Source of the DNA: Cercophora sp. LCS_1
Lineage: Eukaryota; Ascomycota; Sordariomycetes; Sordariales; Lasiosphaeriaceae
Length of the DNA: 64,000 bases
Direction: 5' to 3'
Assembly: GCA_036250225.1 (NCBI GenBank)
Contig: JAPZLL010000005.1
Location: 682,001 to 746,000 of the forward strand
This document shows, piece after piece, positions 13,101 to 22,356 of this stretch (position 1 is its first letter; the number at the start of each line of letters is the position of its first letter). The notes below the pieces were generated by a model. That model made no database searches and was not told the DNA's origin. It saw only the letters and a program-made list of their open reading frames with translations. Position numbers and translations under genes: made by a program.

Positions 13101-13842
13101 CCTGCTCGTAATCGACCTGCGTCTGTTCCACAGCGTAGGAAGACCCAATAACAGACTCAAAAGGTGATCCTAGCCTGGGTCTTGAAGTCGAACCGTTGCT
13201 ACCTGTTCTCCTCCGCTCTTTTTTCGACCCGGATGTTCTGAGTGAAGATGGGATGACAATCTCTGGAGTGCTCGCGCGAGGCAATGCCGCAATCTTCTCT
13301 TCACCTTCCTGGCTCTTCCGCCTCTTCTTGTGCTTCTTCAGTGGAGGTTGGGGATTTAAGCTTGAGGATGCACCGAAGAAGGCAACAGGAGAACCAAGCC
13401 CACCGGACGCGGTCGCTTCCTGTTCCTCGATAAGTTGTTGCGATGGTTCTGAGAGGCGGCCCTTTTTCTTCTTCTTTTTGCGCTTCGTTTCCGTTGTGTC
13501 CAGCTGCTCAATCCCGGGTTGTGTCGGTGCTGGCTCGATCGGGGCATCCTCGCTCGCCAACTGTTCAGCTGTCTCTTCAGCTAGGGCGGAGCTGCGCTTC
13601 TTCTTCTTCTTCTTTTTCTTCCTTTGCGCCTGTTCGAGATGGGCATACGGCTCTTCGGGCTCCGAGGCTGGTCGAGCAATTCGTCGGTCGGCTAATGGTG
13701 ATTTTTCTATTCGGGGCGGCGGCATCGTCGAGGGAAACCTCGGGAGACCGTCAGGCTCGTCGTCAGCGACATAATTGTTGCGAGGGTCATCGTAGCGCGG
13801 CAACGGCGAGGCCGAGCTATCGCGATCCCAAAAGTCGTCCAT
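10150..13842 (-). CDS. Reb1/TTF1-type Myb (SANT) DNA-binding protein
   Basis: This is a large intron-less nuclear protein of about 1230 residues. Two adjacent Myb/SANT-like repeats lie at about residues 588-632 (GTWTEEQDDELDEMI, KWTLIGGLINRHPDDIRDRY) and 646-702 (YWSKEEEERLYDAV, INWQLISDAMGRTRTRLQC). They are preceded by a helical module (GALTAAEERAVRGAVEAYRD). This arrangement matches fungal Reb1/Nsi1 and TTF1 factors, which bind rDNA terminators and some Pol II promoters. Long acidic, Ser/Pro-rich and Lys-rich tails (several KKKKK-type nuclear localisation tracts) flank the repeats. The frame is open upstream to 13995, but the ATG at 13842 (MDDFWDRDSS) is preferred because the 51-residue extension looks like leader sequence. 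It could also be a more general Myb chromatin factor. Confidence 0.85.
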   Translation of the reverse strand: MDDFWDRDSSASPLPRYDDPRNNYVADDEPDGLPRFPSTMPPPRIEKSPLADRRIARPASEPEEPYAHLEQAQRKKKKKKKKRSSALAEETAEQLASEDAPIEPAPTQPGIEQLDTTETKRKKKKKKGRLSEPSQQLIEEQEATASGGLGSPVAFFGASSSLNPQPPLKKHKKRRKSQEGEEKIAALPRASTPEIVIPSSLRTSGSKKERRRTGSNGSTSRPRLGSPFESVIGSSYAVEQTQVDYEQEVAEDEVEDDEGLETGRAKSSGSRSPVYANGGQLSANGVPQPLEDDIESVGSDVEGRRFARREPSIDVDEEDAEAPISARAVEEEDGEPNEPQDGLRYDNTFPINGARQAGELEDPFVDGNVEENTSRNVEMRHPEFDESQQQPSMHRDFVEDEQLDESVVDAPNATPTKARKKSKGGKTPGSQNGSVQRKPKTSYFDRPSQEAGEGETVSDEEPKTAKASSSKKPREKKPREKSQTKKPRKSSSQAKPDDEGGAPATDDKGYRVGALTAAEERAVRGAVEAYRDFHDLTDKQIAQLVQTRGVKKSDEALNELWTSVSERCPTRPRTKLIKWCRHQFHDFVSRGTWTEEQDDELDEMIKAHGKKWTLIGGLINRHPDDIRDRYRNYLICRNTASFDYWSKEEEERLYDAVQEATNKLRNAQGQSQKTGEELEGLINWQLISDAMGRTRTRLQCMSKWKQLGENNIIPNKVSAVLPSSSSTRLRDTRKDLRKISVEDKYTLVLTIKDSSVTADSEIPWRAIVKDTFNNQYQRKALMVTWARLRDAVPNEDGRSTADIATSLCEMYENEGGFDEAAETDHASTAAPSQRSSPVKSIPSTSVLSFPGSQAPKRASNHTYRTPRPSSVFRKGLGQSSSRLSLPALERVDRVFAAAKKRRSMPLSASRINSEDEEEAEEVEDSAPEEVDVNAPPREPTASPEPRAEEDRMALDEQQEREPSVELGADQDDAETSFATPAFPASSHSKSSKKTYSSRNKRSAKGKKKVAVETEGADEEPAEDNAGGDQEDAVMEDAPETPSRKKGKMQAQDTNLDGSSPPKKRKTKPAEESASQEQATDEQDVQTPRRRKHRPVEASPAVNGTNSASPKKRKSAAVEEPEPEVEQTPRRKHKKRDGDVYSVQATPLANGAGASPTKKRRLAPVEEETRAAIGWKAINKGDDAGEVVASQPLDARSVLSSNMDDDMEDIPRSGQLQARVGRGLRGRSPQA

Positions 13843-14548
13843 CGTCTCGCGCAAAGTTGGTGAAGTGGGGTTTTCGCACCACACGCACTTCTGGACAGGT
13901 TGGGCGATGTGTGAAAGGGCAGCGGGTGGTCCTAGCGTAATCACGCGCCGCGGCGACGCAGACCGTGGCCCGGAGGTATCAACGGAAGCCGTCAAAAGCC
14001 GGGCGGGGACAAGCGAATCAAGGGCGGCAAAACGTCAATTCAAGGAGTTGAGATCAGAAAAAGTTGAAGATGAATCTGAGCGACAGTGGTAGTGTTCGAG
14101 GTCAAAGGTGAGAAAGTGGAACAATTTGACCGCCGCGACTGCCAAAATGATCAATCTTCCAGCCACAGTACCCGCTTTTCTCAAAGCTTGAATTATCGAG
14201 GAAGGTGCGCGCATCACACCTCGGAAGCCTCCCAAGCAGTCTACGGGTGGTTAATCCGAGTAACTGTTCCAGTGCCTTTTGGTCTTAGATTCTCGTCCGC
14301 GCGAAAACAGTCGCGCCTGCTACGCATTCGAAAATAACCGGCAACCACCACTTGGTCTTTTCCACTCGTTTGTCCTTCACAGGGCTTCGCCTCCAGCCAA
14401 TGGTGATATTGCTTCTCGTTCTTATTTCTTCTCCTCTGGTAAAGTCGAGGTTCTGAAGATACCCGTGCTGTCTGGCCGACTCATATTGTGTATTGAAGCG
14501 CGCGAAGCCAAAAAAGCAAACACTCCCATCAATGAGCCGTCTTTGGCT
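13843..14548. other. intergenic region
   Basis: This stretch lies upstream of the minus-strand Myb gene and holds its putative promoter and leader. No other gene, repeat or RNA was recognised. Confidence 0.6.
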
Positions 14549-15633
14549 TCAGTTCTTGTCCTTTTGGTCGTCCTGTTTCGGTTTCATAATGGAAGGCAGC
14601 GAGAATTTGCGACGGCGAGGGGCGGGAGATCCGTCTCGTTGAGCTTGGGTGTACTGAGGGATCAGTAGTAAGTCTGATGTTGTGCCTGTCCGAAAGTTTG
14701 AGGAGTAACCCCGGGCTGTGTTGGGCCGAGGAATATCTCGTGGAAGCTCGGGGGCGTCGAAAAAGGTATCACCGCTGTCGCCACTCTCACCACCAGGACT
14801 CCGCCCTACAATTCTCGGGCTTCCTTCTGACCCAGACCAAGACTTTCGTCTGGTGTCTGGTGACGCCTTTTGGGTTGGCGTGGAAGGGTTTCCCCCGCCC
14901 TTTGGGACTTGGCTGCCGACGTTTCTCGATCCTATAGTCAGGGTTGAAAGGAGGTCTCTCAACCCCTTGCGGCGGGGCGGCGGCGGTGTGTCCGGGCTCC
15001 AGTGAGACCGCCACTCCATCATCTCGCCGGATACGCCGTCACCCCACATGCCGGCTCGCGACCGTGTCGCCAGGAGGTTGCCCTGGCCGGCCAATGACCC
15101 CTCCACCGGTCTGGTTGCTGGCCCCGCTACCGGCACACGCGGCAGACTTGCAGGCACCGCATGCAAAGGCAAGTGCCGCTCCATGGGAGGACCGGGAATA
15201 GCACCAACCGCGGCCAAAAACTGGAGCGGGATGGGAGGGACAGGTGGTGTGGGCGAGGGAGACAGCCGGGAGTTAGCGTCATAGTGCCCCTTGAGCGCTT
15301 CCTAAGCGGCCGAGGGTTCCCCAATAGTCTCAGGCTGACCGGTAAGCGGTTGTTGTGTTGGTTTGAAGCAGGGTCACTTACTAGAAAGCAAGGGACGTTG
15401 TCTTGTCTGTGGCCTGTGGGACAAGGCACACCTGCAATTTCATCATCTTCTTCTTCTTCTGGGTCTTGGTCTATTTCCTTGCCCTTGTTGCTGGGTATCG
15501 AGCCCGAAGAATCCCCAGGTGAGGCCGCCTGGTCGGACTGTGGCTCGACTTCCTCCAGAATTGAAGGAAGTGGGCAGGATGTCGATCTCTCCCTTGTCAC
15601 CCTCCATGGTCTGCGCCGCCCTCGGTTGGCCAT
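14549..15633 (-). CDS. disordered protein of unknown function
   Basis: Two exons (15633-15382 and 15301-14549) are joined by an 80-nt intron with a consensus GTAAGT donor and CTTAG acceptor, giving about 334 residues. The second exon continues upstream of its internal ATG in the same frame (ALKGHYDANSRLSPSPTPPV, then PIPLQFLAAVGAIPGPP), which supports the splice. The protein is low in complexity: an acidic stretch (DPEEEEDDE) near residue 60, a Pro-rich middle, Ser/Gly/Arg-rich segments with many SPR/TP phosphorylation-like motifs, and a basic C-terminus ending KPKQDDQKDKN. I recognise no domain. It is transcribed divergently from the AAA ATPase gene, with about 0.9 kb between them. Confidence 0.65.
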
Positions 15634-16547
15634 ATTGGAAGTATAGCTGTGGTGAAAACGAGCTTTGATGTCAAGACTTTGGTCCTTGCAGGTGGTGGTG
15701 AGAAGAATTCCGAGGGAGTTCTCGTGTCTGAAGGGTGGTTTGGCGGAAGACAGAAGGCGCCTTGAGGCGAAAGGCGCTGTTTTTCTTTTTTTTTCAGCAT
15801 AAAAATACTCGCACGTGTAGTCGGCTGGGGCCCGGAAATCTCCAAGCCCACCGGATTGCGGGCAACGGGGCGATCACGGGACTCCCGTACTGTGCCGGTG
15901 AATATCGGACGAGGCACGAAGTCCTTTCAGATGCGGGACTCGAACTTGGTCCTGTTTTCCAGCCCATTCTCGCAGCTAGCCAGCCCCTCGAATGCTCGGA
16001 ATCTGGCATGGAACAGTGCTGGTGAACTTCACTGAGGCCATTTGCACCTCTGGTCTCCATCATGCTTTCCCTTCTTGGCTGGGGTGCTAGAGGATAAAAG
16101 GTAGAAGTATCTAGGTCATATTCTTGTTTTCAACCCTTATAGCCTCATTGACATAGTCTTGCTCTCTGTTTACTTTCACGCAGGGGTTCAGGGGTTGAGC
16201 ACGGGTCGATGTTGTCGTCATCTCAGCTGCCAAGCCTCGCACAAGCTTTGTGGCACGGGACTCAAATCGCCAAGCTGGTCCAGACTCCACAGCAAGAGGC
16301 AGCCAGTGAACCAGTCAATTGGCCTTCTGCCAGTCGTCACCGCCAAATTTTCACCTCAACTTCATTCCTCTCAAAGGGCGCAAACAAAGTCACGCACTCG
16401 ACGCGGAGACAGCGCAATGTCCCCACGATAGTGTCTTGGCAAGACCAGACTTCCACTCCTTTTACCGCCACTGGCTTTTTTCTTCCTCACTCTTATTCAG
16501 TCGTTCACCTGCCTTCTCTCGGTTAATCCTTTCTTTTCAATGTCACA
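15634..16547. other. divergent promoter region
   Basis: The stretch separates two divergently transcribed genes and is expected to hold both promoters. CT-rich tracts occur just before 16548. No RNA gene or repeat was seen. Confidence 0.5.
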
Positions 16548-18690
16548 ATGAGTTTCCAGCGGGTTGGCTTGCAAAGGGCTGCGTGGCACGTGGCCGCTGC
16601 AGCCGGCCCAACAACGAGTTCCGTCACCGCTGCCCGGGTCGTTTTGAGAGCCCAATTGAGGTCATCGTGGGTTTTGAGGGGCGGAAGGTCGCAATTATTC
16701 AGGCCATTCACTAGCCAACCTCCTCAGCGCCAACCTTCGCAATCGTCCGGTATGTCTAATCATTTTTCTTACGGAGACGCCGGAAACCCATCCCGGAACA
16801 CCGCCTCAAAACGCAATCTCACCACCCACAACCATCTGTTCTACATGATACTTGATCGGTGATGTTTGTTTATACTTGACTGCCGGTTTGGCACGTGTTT
16901 TTATTCCCCGCTGTTCCGGTTCTCCGGGTCATGCAGATCATACAAAATCCTGCACTCCACCTTTGCTTACTCTCGGCGTGGTCCCGGCTGCGACATCGAG
17001 TCCCGCTTTTCTGGTGCCGAGTTCCTGGTCCGGGGGTCACATCTTACGTTTCAAGGCGTTGTGTGTGTTTGATTTTGACCAAGTTGAAAGCTTACCACTG
17101 AAAAGGATCCGATAAAGACCACGACCGGCAGGATTCTTGTCCCCCGCCGCCACCACCGGAACAAGATGCCGCGCCTTCGCTCTGGGAGCGGATGGTTGAG
17201 TCGGCTGCAACTTCTCTGGCATCCATTGTGGTCCTCGGCGCCGGCTTTTCCCTGACGGCCTACCTCTATCACAAGGGGTACAAGTACTTTGTCTTGAAGA
17301 AGATGACGAATGCCTTCGAGCCCGGGGATCCTGTTCTTGAGCTCGCCGCCATGGGCCGCAAGGTTCCCCATGACAGCCCCGAAGCCGCAGACTACTGGAT
17401 CATGCGCCCCGAGCAGGAACGTGTTGACAAGATCGTCGCCGGTGAGGAAGGTGGTCACTACTACCTTATGGTTGGTGACAAGGGAACTGGGAAGAGCAGT
17501 ATGCTTCTTGAGGCCATTCGAAGGGTTGAGGGTGATGGGATTGCCATGCTTGAGGCCCATGCCGACCTCGAGATCTTCCGCATTCGTCTCGGCAAAGCGC
17601 TGGACTACGAATTCCACGAGGACTATATTGGTGGTTACTTCAGTGAACGGGGACCACGAGACACGACTGCCTTGCTCGATATTGAACGCGCTCTCAACAA
17701 ACTTGAAAAGGTTGCCTTGCGCCGGAGGACTGCAGTTGGTCGTCCTCTCGTTCTCATTATCAACCAGATGCATCTGATTCGCGATGACGAGGATGGCAAG
17801 GATCTCATCGAGCTACTTCAACAGCGTGCCGAGCAATGGGCCGCTGCAAACCTGGTTACGATGATCTTTAACACGGACGACTACTGGGTGTATGAGCGCC
17901 TGAAACAACTGTCTACCCGCATGGATGTCCTCCCTATTGTTGATCTCCCGAAGCCCGAGGCTACACGGGCCCTTCAAAGGTACCGACGCAAATACTTCGG
18001 CGAGACACTTGCGCCCGAAGTTCTTACTGAAGTTTACGACCGTGTCGGTGGTCGGCTCAACTTTCTACATCGGGTTGCCAAGAACGAAGATATGTATGCC
18101 GCCTGCGATGAAATTCTCCGTATGGAGACGACTTGGTTCCTCAACCAATGCTGGATTCTTGGAGGTGAAATGGATGACGACGTGATGGACCAACAAAAAT
18201 GGGCTGTAGGTTTCTCCGCATCGCATTGACGAGGGTGCACAGCTGATAAACTCAACAGGCTGCTGCTGTGGTTCTGGCCACGGCCTTGGTTGACCAGGAG
18301 GCTGAGATGGACAAGACTTACGATGATCACACGGGGCATGTCCTCCCAACCTTCCCTCTACATATTGCTCAGCAAATTATGACGCGAGCAGACTTCATCC
18401 GCGCCTTGGACCGACTGAATCTCTTTAGCATCACATCTAAGGCTCTGGTCCGCGCCAGCTCGGTCCCCATGCAGCGTGCTTTCCGCGAGATGGTAGCGCA
18501 GCCCGGATTCCGAGAGCATTTGCAGGCCACAATCGACCGTATTGCGGCCATTGAGAGTCTCGGGCGTACTAGGGAGCTGGTGGCAAAGGATCTTGTCTGG
18601 GGTGGCACTTACGAGATTAAGAAGGGGAAGAGTGGAGGTATTGAGGTTAACCTGAGGCAAAAGGAAGAAGAGGAGGCGAAACAGGGGTGA
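16548..18690 (+). CDS. mitochondrial AAA/P-loop ATPase with fungal C-terminal winged-helix type region
   Basis: Three exons (16548-16749, 17106-18205, 18259-18690) give about 577 residues. Intron 1 is long (356 nt, GTATGT donor) and restores frame exactly (phase 1); intron 2 is 53 nt with GTAGGT donor and AACAG acceptor. The N-terminus is Arg/Ala/Ser-rich without acidic residues, like a mitochondrial presequence. A Pro-rich linker is followed by one transmembrane segment at about 104-122. Next comes a Walker A motif GDKGTGKSS at 191-199 and a Walker B-like strand (PLVLIINQMHL). The C-terminal third (RADFIRALDRLNLFSITSKA) looks like the winged-helix region of this fungal family. I infer an inner-membrane ATPase; the substrate is unknown. 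The intron 1 boundaries are the least certain part. Confidence 0.82.
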
Positions 18691-18847
18691 TATTAGCATT
18701 TATGTTGCACATTGCATGTCTACACTTTTGACGTTTTTTTTTTTGAATGGAGCGGGAATCAGTCGCTTTGAGTTGGGTATACCCTTCATGATGTAATTAA
18801 GATATCGCAGCGGTTGTCTTATCAGAGACATTGTACAAAGTAGTAAG

Positions 18848-18884
<37 letters not shown>

Positions 18885-19286
18885 AACTAGAGTTCAGAAC
18901 TTATATTGCTTTTCTCTCGCTCTCTAGCCGGACAGCAATCGTTTGGAGCGAGTGTGCACGGCTACTGATGAGTTGCGCAGCGGGTCGCCAATGCTGTCAA
19001 CTATCACCGCTGTGATTGGTGTTGCGTAGGGATGACGTAACTAGCGATCCGAGATCAGGAAGGATGGACCTCGTCTGACCAGAAGACAGTGTCACTGTAT
19101 TCTCCGGGACAAATAGGCGAGCAGTCCCCTAAAAGAATGCTGTCATGGTGGTGTGTGGTGTGGGAATCACCCAGAACAAAGATCTATCGCCGCTACATTA
19201 ACTGGAGGCGCCCCGTTGCATCTCATCGGTTTCCCACCAAGCATCAACTCGGCTGAGAGACCAGTCCACCAAGCGCAACGTTCACA
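18691..19286. other. intergenic region with T28A9 tract
   Basis: The stretch contains the 3' region of the ATPase gene and the promoter of the Dabb gene. Apart from the homopolymer tract at 18850-18886, nothing was recognised. Confidence 0.5.
18850..18886. repeat. T28A9 homopolymer tract
   Basis: Twenty-eight T are followed directly by nine A, about 160 bp after the ATPase stop codon. The tract is rigid and nucleosome-disfavouring, and its exact length is prone to assembly error. Confidence 0.85.
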
Positions 19287-19753
19287 ATGTGTGTCGTCCA
19301 TATCGTCATGTACGAATTCAAGCCCCTGGCGACGCCAGAGGAAATCGAGGGAGTCAGCCCTCCCACGCTGCCCATCTCAGGTTGACCACTGATAAGTCCG
19401 ATCTGTAGGTATGCACTCGAATGCTAGCGCTGAAGGATTCTTGCATCCATCCGCAAACGAATAAACCGTACATCCGGGCGTCAAGGGGAGGGGCAGACAC
19501 CAGCCCTGAGCAGCTGCAGGTAAGCGGTTTTGGTCCCAGGTAATGAACCACCAGCTTATCGGGTTGTTAATTTCCCGCGCAGGACGGGACAACCCATATC
19601 TTTGTCTGCGAGTTTGACAACGCGGAGGACAGGAAATACTACCTCGAGGAGGATCCGATGTACTCGGCATTTTTGGAGAGCATTGATGGCTTGGTGGAGA
19701 AGACAAGAGTGGTTGACTTTGAGCCGGGCGATTTCTCTTCGCGAATCCCCTAA
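19287..19753 (+). CDS. stress-responsive A/B barrel (Dabb) domain protein
   Basis: Three short exons encode about 115 residues, the usual size for a single Dabb barrel: 19287-19352, 19409-19519 and 19583-19753. Joined, they read MCVVHIVMYEFKPLATPEEI, then VCTRMLALKDSCIHP, SPEQLQ, HIFVCEFDNAEDRKYYLEED and SIDGLVEKTRVVDFEPGDF. This follows the family order: HIV first strand, MLALK helix, THxFVxEF strand, AxxDRxYY, and a V-DF-PG end. Intron 2 (63 nt, GTAAGC...CGCAG) is firm. Intron 1 (56 nt) has a weak GTCAGC donor but a good branch site and acceptor and keeps the frame. Dabb proteins form dimeric ferredoxin-like barrels. Some act in polyketide cyclisation, most are of unknown role, and no biosynthetic neighbours are present here. 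Confidence 0.85.
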
Positions 19754-20463
19754 AACTGCTTTTAAGAAACCACAATCGTGTAGGTAGCCGTGCGTTTCTG
19801 TAGGTTGAGAACGAAATGTCCAGTGTTCCCGTCTTTCTTTCAGGCAACCGGGGAAGAGCTCGCCAGCTACCAGGGGGTCCCCGCGGTGCAATGCAATTGC
19901 CTGATGACCAAGGGTCTTAGGGCTCCGTTGATTGGCGCGGCCGACTCCAACAGCCCACCCGACGTCATCCCATCCCGCTATCGACGCCTACTGGTCCGTG
20001 TTCCCGGACGGCCCAAAGCCAAATTGCAGGTCGATCGAGTCCTGTACAGAAAATGTGACGCAAGACGATATTCGTCTGTAAGGTGGAGGTCTATTCGAAT
20101 CTCACAAGTTTGTTGATATCTCAGAGGCCGGGAAATACTATGTAAAGGTTTTCGGAATTATTATTAATGCATTAGAAAAGAAGAATTCAGCATTTTGACT
20201 ACTGAAAGTCATGTCAGCGAAATATCTGTGAGCTATTTCCTGTGCAAAAACTTGCGCCCATTCGAGGCGTCGCGTCTCTCAGCCCGTACTCCGATCTCAA
20301 AGGAACACCTACTCTAAGCGTTGTGACTTGGCCGCCCGTGATCTCCCCTTCCATTCGCCACTCCTCTCGCAAAACAACCAAACAACTAAGAGCCGGTCTC
20401 GCGGTTCCATTAAAAGAAAAACCCATCAATTCCCAGAGCCAGGGGCTCGTCGCAGATCCAACC
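19754..20463. other. intergenic region
   Basis: About 0.7 kb with no recognisable gene. A 108-codon frame at 19790-20116 has no family resemblance and was not called. Confidence 0.5.
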
Positions 20464-21771
20464 ATGTCTCAACCACCACCACATCCAACCCTCATCAACC
20501 TCCCGCAACCGCCCTCCCAACCCGACACCCCGTCCGAAATTCCGTACGTCCCATTTCCCCACAACTAACCCCCCAAAACTAACCCTCGCTGCCGCAGCGG
20601 CACCCCAACAAGCACCACGACCTCCCTCTCAGCTCTCTCCACAACGGCCATCAAAGACGGCCATCGAGGCCACCCAGCCCACCCCCACCGCGGGCACCAG
20701 CATAACCTCTCAACCAACTCCCTCGAAGCCGAGCGCGCCGACCGCATCAGCCGTCTAACAGGCCTCTCCTCGGCCCTGCGCTTCCCGTCGCACAACGGCG
20801 GCGGCGGCCCGCCCCTCCCCGCCAACGCAAACAACCCAAATGCTCACAATCAGACCACCCCGACAACAACCACGTTCCCCTACCCTGCGCCCGTCTACTT
20901 TGACGCAGCGGGCCAACCCGTAGCGGCGACCAAAATGTCAACGGTCGGCTCCGCGTCCGCCACAGATCCAACCGAGACGGGCGACGACGGGTCGCGCCGC
21001 GATGACGACGAGCGAAGCATGGATACAAACGACCAGACCGAGATCGAAATGGGCGATTCTATCAGCGCTGCTGGCACGGGCGGCTATATCCGGGACGATG
21101 GTGACGACGACGCTGTCATGGACGATGACCTCGCTGCGCGCAGCGTGGGCGGGTTCGATATGGACCGCATGTCGGACGACGACGGGAGCGCTAGCCTTGT
21201 TGCTTTTGGCGAGGGGGCGCTGAGTACCGTTTCTGGACCGATATATCACCGGCGTCCGTTGCCCGAGGGTGGCGGGTGGCCGACGGCGTGGGGCGGGCTT
21301 GAGAGGAGCGGGAGTGGGCTGAGTGAGATGGTTCGGGAGAGAGGGATGATGAGAGATGGAGGCGGGGAAACGCCGGTTAGCATGTCGGCGGTGCAGGAGA
21401 GGAGAGAGGCGTTGATGGTAGATGGGGTTTCGCTGGACGGCGTCAATGCCACGGCGCTGGTGCCGACGAGGGATGATGACGTTTTTGTCGATACGTCGAC
21501 AAGAGAACCCGTGCCGGTTATTATGCAGCAGCCCATCAGTGCGATTCGGGAGACGCAGCAGCCCGGTTCGCATCAGCAGCTACAGCAGCAGGCGCAGGCG
21601 CAGGCACAGGCACAGGCGAGGGCCGTCGCTGGGAATGCGACGAGGGAGACGGCAGAGCGGATCATCAGGGAGAGGTTAGATGACGGGGAGGGGAGGGTTG
21701 GGAATACGGCCATGGGAAGTCCCAAGGGGAATGAGAGACTGGGCCGATTCTACTTTGAGGATCGGAGATGA
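20464..21771 (+). CDS. acidic disordered fungal protein of unknown function
   Basis: Two exons (20464-20543 and 20598-21771) are separated by a 54-nt intron (GTACGT donor, CTAAC branches, CCGCAG acceptor), giving about 417 residues. The frame runs from a Pro-rich start (MSQPPPHPTLINLPQPPSQP) through LEAERADRISRLTGLSSALR, a short helix-like segment that is the most conserved-looking part. An acidic Asp-rich middle (MDTNDQTEIEMGDS, MDDDLAARSVGGFDMDRMSD) follows. A Gln/Ala repeat (QQQAQAQAQAQARA) lies near 360-375 and a charged end (RLGRFYFEDRR) closes it. No catalytic or DNA-binding domain is recognised. Codon use is ordinary and the intron restores frame exactly, so the coding call is sound even though the function is unknown. 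Confidence 0.75.
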
Positions 21772-22356
21772 TCAAAAGATGAACGGTTATGAGGTGTTTC
21801 GTTTTGGGCGTTGGGATTTCATGGGTTATGGCAAAGACAGATCGCGATATGCCGCTGGGCTTTGTTATCAGGTTTTTTTCCTTTTGACTTTGGGACTGAT
21901 GATCAAATGGGATTTTAGCAACGGACCATGCGACATGTTGAGTCCGGTGGGTGTTTGGGCAGCTTTATATCTTGAGCGGGATCTCAACTTTGCTCTGTTT
22001 GCAGCATTATCCCTCTGTTTTTTTTTTTTTTTTTTCGTCTTGTATGATTATGCCTCGATTATGGTAGATTAGGTCGTGAGAATCTGGCAGATTGCCACTG
22101 GTTGATATCCAGATTTTTCTTGTGTCATCACTTTCCCTCGGCTGTAGTGTGTGTAATTATCACCGTTGCATGGCCAGGAATGTTCAAAGAACTTGATCAT
22201 ATCATTCGATAGGGAAGAAAACGCTAAAGATGTAACCCATCGTCCAAAAATTGATCACATCATGCCATAGGAAGTGAAATGCTAATAACAATGCTGCCCA
22301 TCAATCATCTTGGATCCAACCATCCCTTTCACCCGGGGTATATATTCTCATATTCC
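21772..22356. other. convergent 3' intergenic region
   Basis: The stretch lies between two convergent genes and contains a T-rich run near 22019-22035. It probably holds both 3' UTRs. Nothing else was recognised. Confidence 0.5.

Noticed and set aside
10350..13774. Several open frames of 100-270 codons opposite or out of frame with the Myb gene
   Set aside because: They are shadows of a Lys/Glu-rich gene and show no conserved motif.
19790..20116. 108-codon frame after the Dabb gene
   Set aside because: It overlaps the 3' flank, lacks motifs and has no homologous pattern I recognise.
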